Assembly (NCBI RefSeq): GCF_005930355.1
Contig: NZ_VDBO01000003.1
Location: forward strand, 1 to 64,000
DNA: 64,000 nt
From: Paenibacillus sinopodophylli
GTDB taxonomy: Bacteria; Bacillota; Bacilli; Paenibacillales; Paenibacillaceae
Reading direction: 5' to 3'
Part shown: positions 30,001-37,193 of the stretch, piece after piece
Position numbering within the stretch: the stretch's first letter is position 1
Layout: each line of letters opens with the position of its first letter
Notes under the pieces: model-generated
What the model saw: only the letters and a program-made list of their open reading frames with translations
Databases searched by the model: none
What the model was told of the DNA's origin: nothing
Translations under genes and position numbers: made by a program

Positions 30001-31026
30001 TATGAGAAAACAGTTCCAGGTGCTGGTACTGACTCAGCACTAGATTCGAACCCTACCGATACTAGCGGAGTTACTTCAGTCATTACAATTGGTCATACTG
30101 AGGGATGGGTTAACCATACGATTGATCTTGGCTTAATCGCCAAAGGCAAAATCGGTAACTATGTTTGGTACGACATCAATTCAAACGGTAAGCAAGATGA
30201 TGATGCTGAACACGGATTTAATTATGTAGTTGTTAAGCTGTATGACAAGGATAAGGGCTTCCTTGAACAAACAAAAACAGCTAACGACTCCAACGGAAAC
30301 CCTGGTTATTATTTGTTTGATCAATTGTTAAATGGACAATATTACGTAGAGTTTACCATTCCTGCTGGCTTTGTTGTGACGCAAGCTGAGGCAACTGGTG
30401 TATCTGCTGAACTAGACTCCAACAAATTGACACATGGTTTAACAGAGGCGATTTACATCGGGGATAGCGCGCCATTTGGCTGGGAGAACTTAAGCATTGA
30501 TTTAGGCTTATACAACGCTCCTGTTCCACCGGTGCTGCCTTCGGTAATCCCGCCTGTACAGCCACCTGTACAACCTCCGGTTCTACCTCCTGTTAATCCA
30601 GATCCAGAGGTTCCGGTAGTACCTGTCAATCCGCCGGTAGAACATGAAGCAACTGAACAGGACAAACCCATTAAGGGCCATGTCGACATTCCAGTAGACA
30701 GCAAGCCTAGCATAGGTGAAAAACCGTCGCATGGTACAGTCACGATTGACGACAAAGGCAACTGGGTTTACACACCTAATCCTGGATACACAGGTAAAGA
30801 CAAGTTCTCTATTATTGTGAAGGACAAAGACGGCAACGAAGAGGAAATTTTCTTCGAGATCGATGTAGAGGTGCCACAAGGCGGTATAGATAATGGCAAT
30901 ACTATTACACCACCTGTGAGTAATCTTCCAAAAACAGGAGAACAAAGCTACCTGCTTATGCAAATACTAGGATTAAGCTTGCTGCTTCTAGGCGTAGCAC
31001 TTCAGTTCAGACGTAAGAAATCATAA
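24070..31026 (+). CDS. Giant LPXTG cell-wall-anchored protein with SdrD B-like repeats
   Basis: Predicted sortase substrate of 2318 aa, likely an adhesin or surface stalk. Order: signal peptide (about residues 8-36, ending PVQAS); DUF11-like N-terminal domains with a Thr/Pro linker near residue 165; a long unassigned region; a first SdrD B-like domain (about 996); two DUF11/isopeptide-type domains (about 1150 and 1300); six more SdrD B-like domains at about 1407, 1525, 1650, 1775, 1900 and 2026; a Pro-rich stretch (2150-2190); an Ig-like domain with YTPNPGYTG; LPKTG at 2286-2290; a hydrophobic helix and RRKKS tail. B domains repeat the G(S/E)IG(N/D)YVW-D-N-x-G-x-Q pattern, known to bind calcium. 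The start at 24070 has AGGAAGGAAG upstream. No sortase gene is in the window. Confidence 0.92.
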   Translation: MLFQNMRKGRTLPLVILFALLLQTALLPLATPVQASTPIDGLTIIKTADKTNVNVNDEFSYFINVALASTVALAKDLRIEDVVPAPFIIQGVTGAGATGNTVSINRQMSPGDSLEIEIKVKVGNTYTNSLVTKTNTATATEISNGNVSSSNVNVSIAADATPAPTAPPTATPTPTQSTYDKWAAFKTQESGFTGTVLNVGGDISYKVGIKSVQKSNTLPAGALKNITLVDTYPANATVTLADIQHSAGPNVTPVINTTNRTITWSNFDLASGQSFEALVTLKFSDSLGWLGPINQTNQVDITQYTIEGPPETEVTLEHAEVITKFGRPVSGGGAINKNRTFDYRWHGQEQTYTIGGITNTATGVNSELRNLVLTDTLPTELTYTQLKMPNRQWTSFTYVLKNGGSNTFTPNSNGNAIEKAATGSNLSIGPAGNIIVPVGDSLVSVSWTFASLPINQTIGGIEIKGSVLDTATGPRSSENAACGTVTPNADPNVEQGDTIKNCAVITYDALTETSPGAWGYAPKTPGKAVANFLINEPKPWLNAWKDSQPNNAFYGPLSTVPFTIHIRNKVDATGPWVNPVIYDLLPQDFNYYTNPKQLDLQTALAESFTITGLPSGAVAPELEILPDLNGKTLVKWSWPSGISLDPGTQLNITYNGQIRAGALATGGAVIYVNNLYAAPADPTTQFWHDQNSNPFDPSDFPGWAADNAGRSETALGFEIPPTGPDVRYYVNASAPVVVSSAAVVKSTKWNKGDLAPVFDAANSGGYSGPPSISFTPFDRVEGDSEYTEFPRFSSTYEGGSADYKLVIQNSGNTRLSKIDAIDILPFIGDQSVLGNTARGSEWRPNLASTPISGTGKTFTYVPEGGGPSKTITYDLNVYYSLSADKGTIVNFSNAVGSKNGWINQASFTSDDLTDIQSLYFEFKNIKGSDGSNDLAPGDYIVLGWDMNAPVGTETGKVAWNSFAIQATSAASGRTMLPAEPNKVGFLVHPTNQHVPLGEIGNFVWFDSNRNGIQDEEYPGDSGQGAGINGIQVNLYKDGGTTPYKETITGYHQNGSPGYYLFQGLPTGQYEVEFVLPERYSPTTANTPGADPTHVDNTDSNKVTKLATIGTYTPYRTDSITIDVLTADKIKNFTIDLGLVEGGSGVPSFPSAEFVKSITNVAKGSSTDAPSISHVVVGNEVQYEIEFTNTSTVTLHNIKISDTLDRNQAGFAFNSLTYDGSAIPINGNSHSRSDIISSISNSGTEPYIVIKKLAPNKKIVLTGTYSVTSDDFDLSELDNKATVYYNESEDPLEDTASIPTAGVEVVKTSSRTSASSADAGDWIDYLVTVSNTGSSTLTNIVITDTKVTGIPNIPSLEAGKSIEITYPYQLTSTDVSGATIVNTVNADPAETPPVSDTHIITVTTDPRGSIGDYVWFDLNENGIQDASENGLNGITVKLLDDNKNVIATTLTRDKDGKAGHYSFKGLPFATYYVQFIVPGDYDVTAPNKGTSSTDSNAIDASGVTDAIVLTALAPDDLTIDLGLYPRGEIGNYVWLDRNRDGVQNEQEKDGINGIVVKLFKDNVNGTEIATTTTANDSSGKPGYYLFDHLLSGNYFVQFVIPNDYNKTVEGSVPGSGTDSNVTDNNGITQQIVIGEATRWVDHTIDLGLVGKGSIGNYVWVDRNDNGKQDEEEKDGVNGIKVNLYDNNKILLEETVTGNDSSGNPGYYLFEHLVGGDYYVEFEVPSIFGLAKAAAAGTTTATDSNPTVNGMTQVIQIGATAPAGWSDMTIDLGLVGKGSIGDYVWHDRNRDGIQNEKDSDGINGVVVKLYKGSATGTPVAQTTTANDSSGKPGYYKFTELLEGDYYVQFVLPVDYEKTAAERGGNNGTDSNSTNNTHTTAKIEIGEAAGWIDPTIDLGLIAKGEIGNYVWLDRNRDGVQNENDAQGINGITVKLYKDTVTGTPYEETTTYTGPDGKPGYYLFDNLREGDYFVQFIYPTDYEKTVPGAGTDSALDSNPTDTSGVTSVITIGHTEGWVNHTIDLGLIAKGKIGNYVWYDINSNGKQDDDAEHGFNYVVVKLYDKDKGFLEQTKTANDSNGNPGYYLFDQLLNGQYYVEFTIPAGFVVTQAEATGVSAELDSNKLTHGLTEAIYIGDSAPFGWENLSIDLGLYNAPVPPVLPSVIPPVQPPVQPPVLPPVNPDPEVPVVPVNPPVEHEATEQDKPIKGHVDIPVDSKPSIGEKPSHGTVTIDDKGNWVYTPNPGYTGKDKFSIIVKDKDGNEEEIFFEIDVEVPQGGIDNGNTITPPVSNLPKTGEQSYLLMQILGLSLLLLGVALQFRRKKS
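28291..30520 (+). repeat. Six tandem SdrD B-like repeat units of about 375 bases
   Basis: Within the LPXTG gene, units begin near 28291, 28646, 29020, 29395, 29770 and 30148. Each encodes GxIGxYVWxDxNxxGxQ, then PGYYLF, YxVxF and DSN-type segments, ending in TIDLGL. Units 28646-30147 are most alike; a seventh, outlying unit starts near 27058. Confidence 0.85.
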
Positions 31027-31030
31027 TACA

Positions 31031-31076
31031 AAAAAAGACTGTATACGGCGATTCTGCCGCGTACAGTCTTTTTTTT
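31031..31076. terminator. Bidirectional rho-independent terminator
   Basis: AAAAAAGACTGTATACGGC pairs with GCCGCGTACAGTCTTTTTT with two wobble positions. It lies between the LPXTG gene (plus) and the MinJ-like gene (minus), which converge. Confidence 0.88.
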
Positions 31077-31080
31077 GCTC

Positions 31081-32379
31081 TTAATGTTCCACTTTGTCCA
31101 CTGAAGCACCACCGCGTCGATTAGAAGCATGATAACTTCTAAGCAGCTCCAGCAACGAGGCAGGGCCTGTTGAAGCGTAGTAGTTAGCCTGTTCATCTGG
31201 GGCAAGGATAACGCCAAGCTGATGATGCTCGCCTGCAAATCTCGCCCGTTGCGCGAACTTAATTTCACCCTCCAAATTCAGCACCTCCAGCTTACAAAAA
31301 GCGGAATTCAGTACTAGGGCCTCATAGAGATCCTCTTTGGTTTTTACACGTACACCATTCACCTTATGCAAGATTTCACCAACACCAAGCCCCATCGCTG
31401 AGGCTGGTGTCCCAGGCACGATTCCCAATATACGCAAGCCACGCGAATCATGGACATAGAGCGGCGACTGTGCGGCCTCCTTAGCACGGCTGCGCCATAT
31501 AATCGCTTCATGCAAGAGGAGTGAGGCGATTGCAGCAAGCGGCAGGAGAATGGGCTGCCACCATGCGAGAGCAGCCACGCCCGCCAGACAGATGCTGTAC
31601 AAAAGCAAACCTTTAGCTGCATGCTTCGCTTTCTCGCGCGGCAATAATGACCTTGTCATCTCCGTAAAACCGATAATCATAGGTAATGCCACAAATGACC
31701 AGCCTTGCGACCAATCCACTCCGAACAGTGGTTGCCAAGGCAATTCTGCCATTGAAGCGCCATTGCCAGTAGACGGAACCAGCATAAGAAGGGGGATTGG
31801 CCAAAATCCTTGCAGCATGTAGCCGCCCACAAGCTTCCCTCGCTTCCCCTCTATAAATAGCGGGGTAGCTAACCGATGCCCTTGCCAGCGGACCAGCAAA
31901 GCTTCCGCAAGGTGCAGCATCGCTACCAAGACGAGCAATCCTATTGCATCTATGCTTGCAAGCGAGACTGCTGCGAAGCCAAGCCAATCCGTTCTCTCAC
32001 CCAGTGCCGTCCATCCGACTAGCCATTGGAGAAGGGTAATGACCCCTGCACTGTAAGCGAAGCATAGGTACCGAATGCGGATAAGCATCAGAATGGCCGC
32101 TACTGCCCACAGCCATATTACCGCCGTTCCAGTTAATGCCACACCGATAAAAGCTCCAACGACAGATACTGCAAGACCGATAAGCAAGCCAGCGATTAGC
32201 GCTTTCAAAACCAAGCTGGGCCAATGATGCAGCTTAACCGCGAACATTTGCCTCTCCATTCTTATCTGCCTCGTATATTGTAAGATGATAAATAAAACCG
32301 CAATATAATAAAATGGCTGTGCAATCAATTGGACAGCCGCTTTCCCGAGCATTTCCAGCAACTCGATCGCCGTTTCCAA
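31081..32379 (-). CDS. Multi-pass membrane protein with PDZ domain, MinJ-like
   Basis: Likely counterpart of Bacillus MinJ (YvjD), the membrane protein that bridges DivIVA and MinD in division-site selection. About six to eight hydrophobic segments occupy residues 15-305; a PDZ domain follows (GLRILGIVPGTPASAMGLGVGEILHKVNG, about 320-395). The N-terminal layout (PFYYIAVLFIILQYTRQIRMERQMF) and its place downstream of ftsEX-ctpB match the Bacillus arrangement. A TTG start at 32379 has AAGGAG eight bases upstream; the GTG three codons earlier touches that ribosome site. A terminator upstream (32421-32464) implies its own promoter or read-through. Confidence 0.75.
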   Translation of the reverse strand: METAIELLEMLGKAAVQLIAQPFYYIAVLFIILQYTRQIRMERQMFAVKLHHWPSLVLKALIAGLLIGLAVSVVGAFIGVALTGTAVIWLWAVAAILMLIRIRYLCFAYSAGVITLLQWLVGWTALGERTDWLGFAAVSLASIDAIGLLVLVAMLHLAEALLVRWQGHRLATPLFIEGKRGKLVGGYMLQGFWPIPLLMLVPSTGNGASMAELPWQPLFGVDWSQGWSFVALPMIIGFTEMTRSLLPREKAKHAAKGLLLYSICLAGVAALAWWQPILLPLAAIASLLLHEAIIWRSRAKEAAQSPLYVHDSRGLRILGIVPGTPASAMGLGVGEILHKVNGVRVKTKEDLYEALVLNSAFCKLEVLNLEGEIKFAQRARFAGEHHQLGVILAPDEQANYYASTGPASLLELLRSYHASNRRGGASVDKVEH

Positions 32380-32420
32380 AGCTAACACTCCTTCACTCGT
32401 TCCACATTTCCTAATCGGTT

Positions 32421-32464
32421 TAAAAAAATAAAAGGCCGACTCCGTTAAACAGAGTCAACCTCTT
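32421..32464 (-). terminator. Rho-independent terminator after ctpB
   Basis: On the minus strand GGTTGACTC (32452-32460) pairs with GAGTCGGCC (32434-32442) using two G-U pairs, followed by TTTTATTTTTTT. Confidence 0.78.
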
Positions 32465-32484
32465 ATTCATTCGACGCTTGTGGT

Positions 32485-33942
32485 TTATTTCCTGCTTACG
32501 GCTTTAATTGCTGCATGGAGCTGGGTATCGTTCTTCTCATCCTGAATCCATTTAATAACCGCATTCTCAAGCGTATCTCCGGTTAGCTTATCGACCTGTC
32601 CCGTAGCCGGCAAGCCATGTTCCGCTTGGAATTTGTTAACGGCCTCTACTGTCTCGGAACCGTAATAGCCATCTTCACGCTTAGGCTCATAACCGAGTCC
32701 ATGCAGCATAATTTGAACACTGCGGACCTGTTCGCCTAGCATATCTTTTTTCAGTGTCTCTTCGAGGGCAAGCCTCGCAACCTTGTACAAGTCTGGTGGC
32801 TCTACAGCAATGTCCGGCTTAATTCCATTTTCATGAATCCAATTGCCTTTAGGCGTCAACCACTTCGCAATCGTCATCTTCAACAAACTGCCGTCTCCTA
32901 GTGCTTTATTATAGCTCACTTGAACCGTTCCTTTACCAAAAGAGGTTTCGCCAACAAGCTTCGCGCCAGCGCTTTCCTGCAAGGCACCTGCTAAAATTTC
33001 CGAAGCACTTGCGCTTCCAGTGTTCATTAGCACCGCGATGGGATAGGATTTGCTTTGGCCCTCAGAGAGGGTCTTCTCTCGCTTGCCTTCCCGATCCTCT
33101 ACTTGAACGACTGTCGTGCCTTTAGCCAGGAAGGATTGGGCAATATCGACGACTACCGGAAGCACTCCGCCCGGATTGTTGCGTACATCCAGCACAAGTC
33201 CCTTCATGCCTTGCTCCTCCAGCTTGGCCAGCTCCTGCTTAAAGCGCTCTGCCGTATGCAAGGAGAACTGTCTAATCTCAATAACACCTGTCCCATCTTG
33301 ATGCAGCTTGCCATATACCGTCTCCACATCAATATCATCACGGATAAGCACGAGCTGGATGGGATCGGAGAAGCCTGCCCGCTGTACTTGAATTTTCGCT
33401 TTCGTCCCTTTAGGGCCGCGGATTTTGGCAACTGCATCCTGTAGGTTCAAGCCATCAAGCTTATCACCGTTTATAGATAACAGCACATCCTTGGCAAGTA
33501 ATCCAGAACGTTCAGCCGGGGATCCTTTTATGGGAGATACGACAACAATCTTTCCATTTTCCAGCGTCACTTCCGCACCGATGCCTGTAAAAGAGCCCTC
33601 GATAGACTCTGAGAAATGCTGTGCGACATCCTTCTCCATATAAACGGAATACGGATCGTCGAGCGAGGACATCATTCCACTGACCGCTCCGTCGAGCAGC
33701 TCATGTCGGTCAACCTTTTGATAATATTTGGTCTCAATTAACTCCAGCACCGCATTCAGCTTCGTTAGCTCGTCCTCTTTCAGTGCGAACCGGTCACCAT
33801 CGTCAGCTGCTGACGCTGTGAGCGCAGGTGCTGAATGCTGGTCTGGATTAATTAATTGATCCGCGATCGTCAGCGTCACGAGTACCGATGCAATCATCGT
33901 CAGCATAACGAACGCAAATACTGTACGTCCTTTGAAATGCAC
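32485..33942 (-). CDS. ctpB: S41 family carboxy-terminal processing protease
   Basis: Serine protease of the CtpA/CtpB type; Bacillus CtpB cleaves SpoIVFA in sporulation signalling. The 485-aa protein has an N-terminal membrane anchor (about residues 5-27), a PDZ domain (about 90-170, GSPAERSGLLAKDVLLSINGD), the S41 core with the catalytic Ser in NTGSASASEI and Lys in FGKGTVQ, and a C-terminal peptidoglycan-binding helix bundle (VQIMLHGLGY ... GYYGSETVEAVNKFQ). I chose the GTG at 33942 (MHFKGRTVF), with AAGGTGG nine bases upstream; the frame is open 21 codons further. It sits between the ftsEX-M23 group and the MinJ-like gene, as in Bacillus. Confidence 0.9.
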   Translation of the reverse strand: MHFKGRTVFAFVMLTMIASVLVTLTIADQLINPDQHSAPALTASAADDGDRFALKEDELTKLNAVLELIETKYYQKVDRHELLDGAVSGMMSSLDDPYSVYMEKDVAQHFSESIEGSFTGIGAEVTLENGKIVVVSPIKGSPAERSGLLAKDVLLSINGDKLDGLNLQDAVAKIRGPKGTKAKIQVQRAGFSDPIQLVLIRDDIDVETVYGKLHQDGTGVIEIRQFSLHTAERFKQELAKLEEQGMKGLVLDVRNNPGGVLPVVVDIAQSFLAKGTTVVQVEDREGKREKTLSEGQSKSYPIAVLMNTGSASASEILAGALQESAGAKLVGETSFGKGTVQVSYNKALGDGSLLKMTIAKWLTPKGNWIHENGIKPDIAVEPPDLYKVARLALEETLKKDMLGEQVRSVQIMLHGLGYEPKREDGYYGSETVEAVNKFQAEHGLPATGQVDKLTGDTLENAVIKWIQDEKNDTQLHAAIKAVSRK

Positions 33943-34073
33943 CTGTCTACACCACCTTCTCATCTTCCACGGTCTTAGCTTTAAGACCCCCCTAGTATAT
34001 GACAATTGACTTCCAATTATTTGTCTTATCCAGAAAAGATGATCATTTCATCAGGTATGGGTCAAAATTTCCA

Positions 34074-34097
34074 AAGGCAGCCACACGGGCTGCCTCT
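34074..34097 (-). terminator. Rho-independent terminator after the M23 gene
   Basis: AGGCAGC (34075-34081) pairs with GCTGCCT (34089-34095); the minus strand continues TTTGGAAATTTT. It closes the ftsE-ftsX-M23 unit. Confidence 0.7.
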
Positions 34098-34119
34098 GAA
34101 AGTTGCTTATAGATGAAGC

Positions 34120-35418
34120 CTATTTTAAATAGCTGCTTGGGTTTACTGGTGTTTGATTTACTCGTACCTCGAAATGCAAATGCGGACCGGTTGAGTTGCC
34201 CGTACTGCCAACTTCCGCGATCTTTTGGCCTTTTTGAACTTTCTCGCCTTTTTCAACCTTAATGCCACCATTGCGTATATGGCCATATAGCGTCCACAAG
34301 CCATTTCCGTGGTCAATGATGACACAGTTCCCATAACTGCTCCAGCTTTGGGCAACCAATACAACGCCATCCTCAGCCGCATAAATATCTGTACCCTGAG
34401 GTGCTGCGAAATCGATTCCTGTGTGCGTATGCTTTTTGCCCGTAATCGGATGAACTCGGGTGCCAAAGTTAGAGCTTACCCGGTAGTTGTCTCTAATTGG
34501 CATTCCTAGTTTACCGCCAGAGTATGGATTAGAAATACTATTTTTCTCTGCGTTCAGCTTGGATACCTTTGCAGCAAGCGCCATCAGCAAATCTTCCTGC
34601 TCCTTGCTTATGCCTTCTAGCTCTTCAAGCGTGCTGTCTATTTGTTGAAGCTTGCTATCTAACTGATGAAGCTTGCCGTCCAGCTGTTGAATGTTGCTAT
34701 TATAGCTCGCAATCATCAATTGCTTTTCTTCTTCCTTCTTGGCAAGATGAGCTTCATACTGCTCCAGCTTCTCATAAATTTTGGTCATTTCGCCAAACTG
34801 CTTCTCCACCTCAACTTTTTTGAGGGCGACAAGTTCTTTCTCTTGCCTTTGTTCCGCCAAAATGTCGCGATCCTGCGACAAAATAGATTGAAGAGCATCA
34901 AATCTGTCAATAAAATCAGTAAAGCTCGTCGCACTCAACAATACATCCATGTACGAAACAAATCCGTTTGTATACATAAGACGCATACGTGACTGCAGAA
35001 GCTCATCCCGGGTCGTTACCCGTTCTTCAGCCTGATCAAGCTCTAATCCGGTCTGAAGCAGTTCTTCTTCCTTCTCATCACGCTGTGCCAACGCATTTGT
35101 TTTATTAATAACAACATTATCAATTTCAGCCATAATGTTATTAATTGATGCTAGAGCCTCTGCCTTCTTGTTCTCAATGTCACCCTTCTCGCTCTCAGCT
35201 ACTTCTGCCTGCTGGTGTGCATTAGCCGCTTGCTGCTTCACGTTTGCCGCTTCTCGCTCCGCTTTGGCCGCGCGCTGCTCAGCAGCTCTCATCTCCGCTT
35301 TCGCAGCTGCGATTTGTTTCTTGATATCGGTAAGAGAAGCCGCTTCTCCTCCAGTTGGTTGCCATACAAGTACTACGAGCATCATCATAGCCACAACGAA
35401 CAGCCATTTTCTCTTCAT
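34120..35418 (-). CDS. Coiled-coil M23 peptidoglycan endopeptidase, EnvC-like
   Basis: Secreted cell-wall hydrolase. A signal peptide (MKRKWLFVVAMMMLVVLVW, ending GGEAAS) precedes a long coiled coil (about residues 25-290, dense in Lys/Glu/Ala/Gln) and a C-terminal LytM/M23 domain (about 315-425). The zinc ligands are present: HTGID and HLHFE, with GNGLWTLYGH between. It begins right at the ftsX stop, so it is surely cotranscribed with ftsE-ftsX. In E. coli FtsEX drives EnvC and in Bacillus it drives CwlO; this protein has the EnvC layout but an intact metal site, so direct hydrolysis under FtsEX control is a fair inference. Start: ATG at 35418 (AGGTGG 11 bases upstream); in-frame GTGs at 35421 and 35433 are alternatives. 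Confidence 0.9.
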   Translation of the reverse strand: MKRKWLFVVAMMMLVVLVWQPTGGEAASLTDIKKQIAAAKAEMRAAEQRAAKAEREAANVKQQAANAHQQAEVAESEKGDIENKKAEALASINNIMAEIDNVVINKTNALAQRDEKEEELLQTGLELDQAEERVTTRDELLQSRMRLMYTNGFVSYMDVLLSATSFTDFIDRFDALQSILSQDRDILAEQRQEKELVALKKVEVEKQFGEMTKIYEKLEQYEAHLAKKEEEKQLMIASYNSNIQQLDGKLHQLDSKLQQIDSTLEELEGISKEQEDLLMALAAKVSKLNAEKNSISNPYSGGKLGMPIRDNYRVSSNFGTRVHPITGKKHTHTGIDFAAPQGTDIYAAEDGVVLVAQSWSSYGNCVIIDHGNGLWTLYGHIRNGGIKVEKGEKVQKGQKIAEVGSTGNSTGPHLHFEVRVNQTPVNPSSYLK

Positions 35419-35433
35419 CACGTTCGTATCCAC

Positions 35434-36351
35434 CTACACTTTCAAATACTTGCGTATCGAAATCGTACTGCCCCAAACACCAAGAAGCGTTCCAAGTACA
35501 ATGAGCAGCGTCGCTGTCAGCAGACCTGACTCCTCTACCGTAACCAGCTTAATCATCATCAAAGACAATTCCATTTGCGAAAATTTCACAAGCTGTGAAT
35601 ATCCAAGCAATACAGCTGCCGTCGTAACAACGGAGCTAATAATGCCAATCAAGGCACCTTCAATGAAGAACGGCCACCGAATAAATGAATTGGTCGCACC
35701 TACCAACTTCATGATGCCGATTTCTCTTCTTCTTGCGATAATCGTCATCTTAATCGTATTCGAGATTAGGAACATCGCTGTGACCGACAATCCGATTACA
35801 ACCACTATGCCTATGTAACGAACAGCATTGGTAATTTTGAATAACGTTTCTACTGTGCCTTGCCCGTACTTGACCTTAGCAATGGGGATAAGCTCGTCTG
35901 CTTTATTGATCGCTTCGATCTGCTCTGCTGCAGCCTCGATCGATTGCGGATCATAAACCTCTACCGTAAACGAATCAGGCAGCGGATTTTTTTCCTTCTC
36001 ATAACCATCCAGCAAGTCCTTGTTGTCCTCGCCCAAGTTTTTTCTCAGCAGCTCAAGACCCTCCGCTTTCGAAACAAATGTTACTTTTCTCACCTCGGTA
36101 AGATTACCGATCTTGTTCTGGAGCTCCGTTATTTTTTCTTGCTCCACATTAAGCTGAAGAAACACACGAATTTGAACCTGACTCTCGATTTGAGCAGCCA
36201 TATGATTAACATTCAAGGCTAGCAGTAAAAATACACCGAGTATGAAAAGCGATATAAATATCGAGCTCATCGATGCGAAAGACATCCAGCCATTTCGGAT
36301 GATGTTTTTGGCGCCCTCACGGAAATGCCGGGTTACGGTTCTAAGCTTCAT
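35434..36351 (-). CDS. ftsX: Permease-like cell division protein FtsX
   Basis: Membrane partner of FtsE; passes ATP-driven conformational change to extracellular peptidoglycan hydrolases. The 305-aa protein has the usual layout: a cytoplasmic N terminus with HFREGAKNIIRNGWMSFAS, TM1 (about residues 24-45), a large extracellular loop, and three C-terminal TMs (about 180-200, 225-245, 275-295) with RRREIGIMKLVGATN. Start at 36351: GAGGGGAG lies seven bases upstream, and the gene overlaps the ftsE end by 11 bases. The frame is open 18 codons further without a ribosome site. Confidence 0.96.
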   Translation of the reverse strand: MKLRTVTRHFREGAKNIIRNGWMSFASMSSIFISLFILGVFLLLALNVNHMAAQIESQVQIRVFLQLNVEQEKITELQNKIGNLTEVRKVTFVSKAEGLELLRKNLGEDNKDLLDGYEKEKNPLPDSFTVEVYDPQSIEAAAEQIEAINKADELIPIAKVKYGQGTVETLFKITNAVRYIGIVVVIGLSVTAMFLISNTIKMTIIARRREIGIMKLVGATNSFIRWPFFIEGALIGIISSVVTTAAVLLGYSQLVKFSQMELSLMMIKLVTVEESGLLTATLLIVLGTLLGVWGSTISIRKYLKV

Positions 36352-37027
36352 AGCCGTACTCCCCTCTAGCCTCATCACGTACGATATCACCATTCTCGAT
36401 TGCAATAACGCGCTTGCGCATAGAATTTACGATGTCTTTATTATGAGTAGCCATTACGATCGTCGCCCCGCGGAAGTTAATCTCCTCAAGCAAATTCATA
36501 ATACCCAGCGACGTCTCTGGATCTAAGTTTCCTGTAGGCTCGTCCGCAACAATGACAGACGGATTATTAACGATCGCCCTTGCGATCGAGACGCGCTGCT
36601 GCTCTCCGCCGGATAGCTGCGCCGGTAAGCTAGCATGCTTATGTTTCAGTCCAACGAGGTCTAGCACCTCCATCGTCCTTTTCTTAATCACTCTAGTCGG
36701 CGCTTCTATAACCTCCATCGCAAAAGCGACGTTTTCGAATACCGTTAATTTGGGTAATAATCTGAAATCTTGAAAAATAACGCCTATGTTGCGCCTCACA
36801 AATGGAATTTTGCGCGGCTTTAGTTTTCCTATATTAAATCCATTGACTGAAATTTGACCCTTCGTCGGAACTTCCTCACGATAAATTAACTTCATAAACG
36901 TAGATTTCCCTGCGCCTGATGGTCCTACTAAATAAACAAATTCGTTGCGATCTATACGAACAGAGACGCCTCTTAACGCATGCGTTCCGTCGGTGTACGT
37001 TTTCCATATGTCTTGCATCTCAATCAC
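36341..37027 (-). CDS. ftsE: Cell division ATP-binding protein FtsE
   Basis: ABC ATPase of the FtsEX complex. At 228 aa it has Walker A GPSGAGKST (about residues 35-43), the ABC signature LSGGEQQRV, Walker B VIVADEPTGNLDP and the switch histidine in MATHN. The GTG start (GTG ATT GAG ATG) has AGGAT upstream; the ATG three codons on is an alternative. First gene of ftsE-ftsX-M23, divergent from the vanW gene across a 166-base region. Confidence 0.97.
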   Translation of the reverse strand: MIEMQDIWKTYTDGTHALRGVSVRIDRNEFVYLVGPSGAGKSTFMKLIYREEVPTKGQISVNGFNIGKLKPRKIPFVRRNIGVIFQDFRLLPKLTVFENVAFAMEVIEAPTRVIKKRTMEVLDLVGLKHKHASLPAQLSGGEQQRVSIARAIVNNPSVIVADEPTGNLDPETSLGIMNLLEEINFRGATIVMATHNKDIVNSMRKRVIAIENGDIVRDEARGEYGYEA

Positions 37028-37193
37028 ATTATCACATCCTGTTTATAGTCAGTACTACTATTTCGACAGTTTGTGCTGAATTCCTTCATGAGAAGCTCGC
37101 TTTCCTCATTTTTCACAAATCTCATAAAAAATCGTTTGTCGAATCAACCGTTGAATTCGCTATAGACAAAATTACAGCGTATGGAGCATATAC

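Noticed and set aside
35135..35818. 227-codon plus-strand open frame opposite ftsX and the M23 gene
   Set aside because: Antisense to two well-supported genes; its Ser/Ala-rich hydrophobic composition mirrors the coiled-coil codons.
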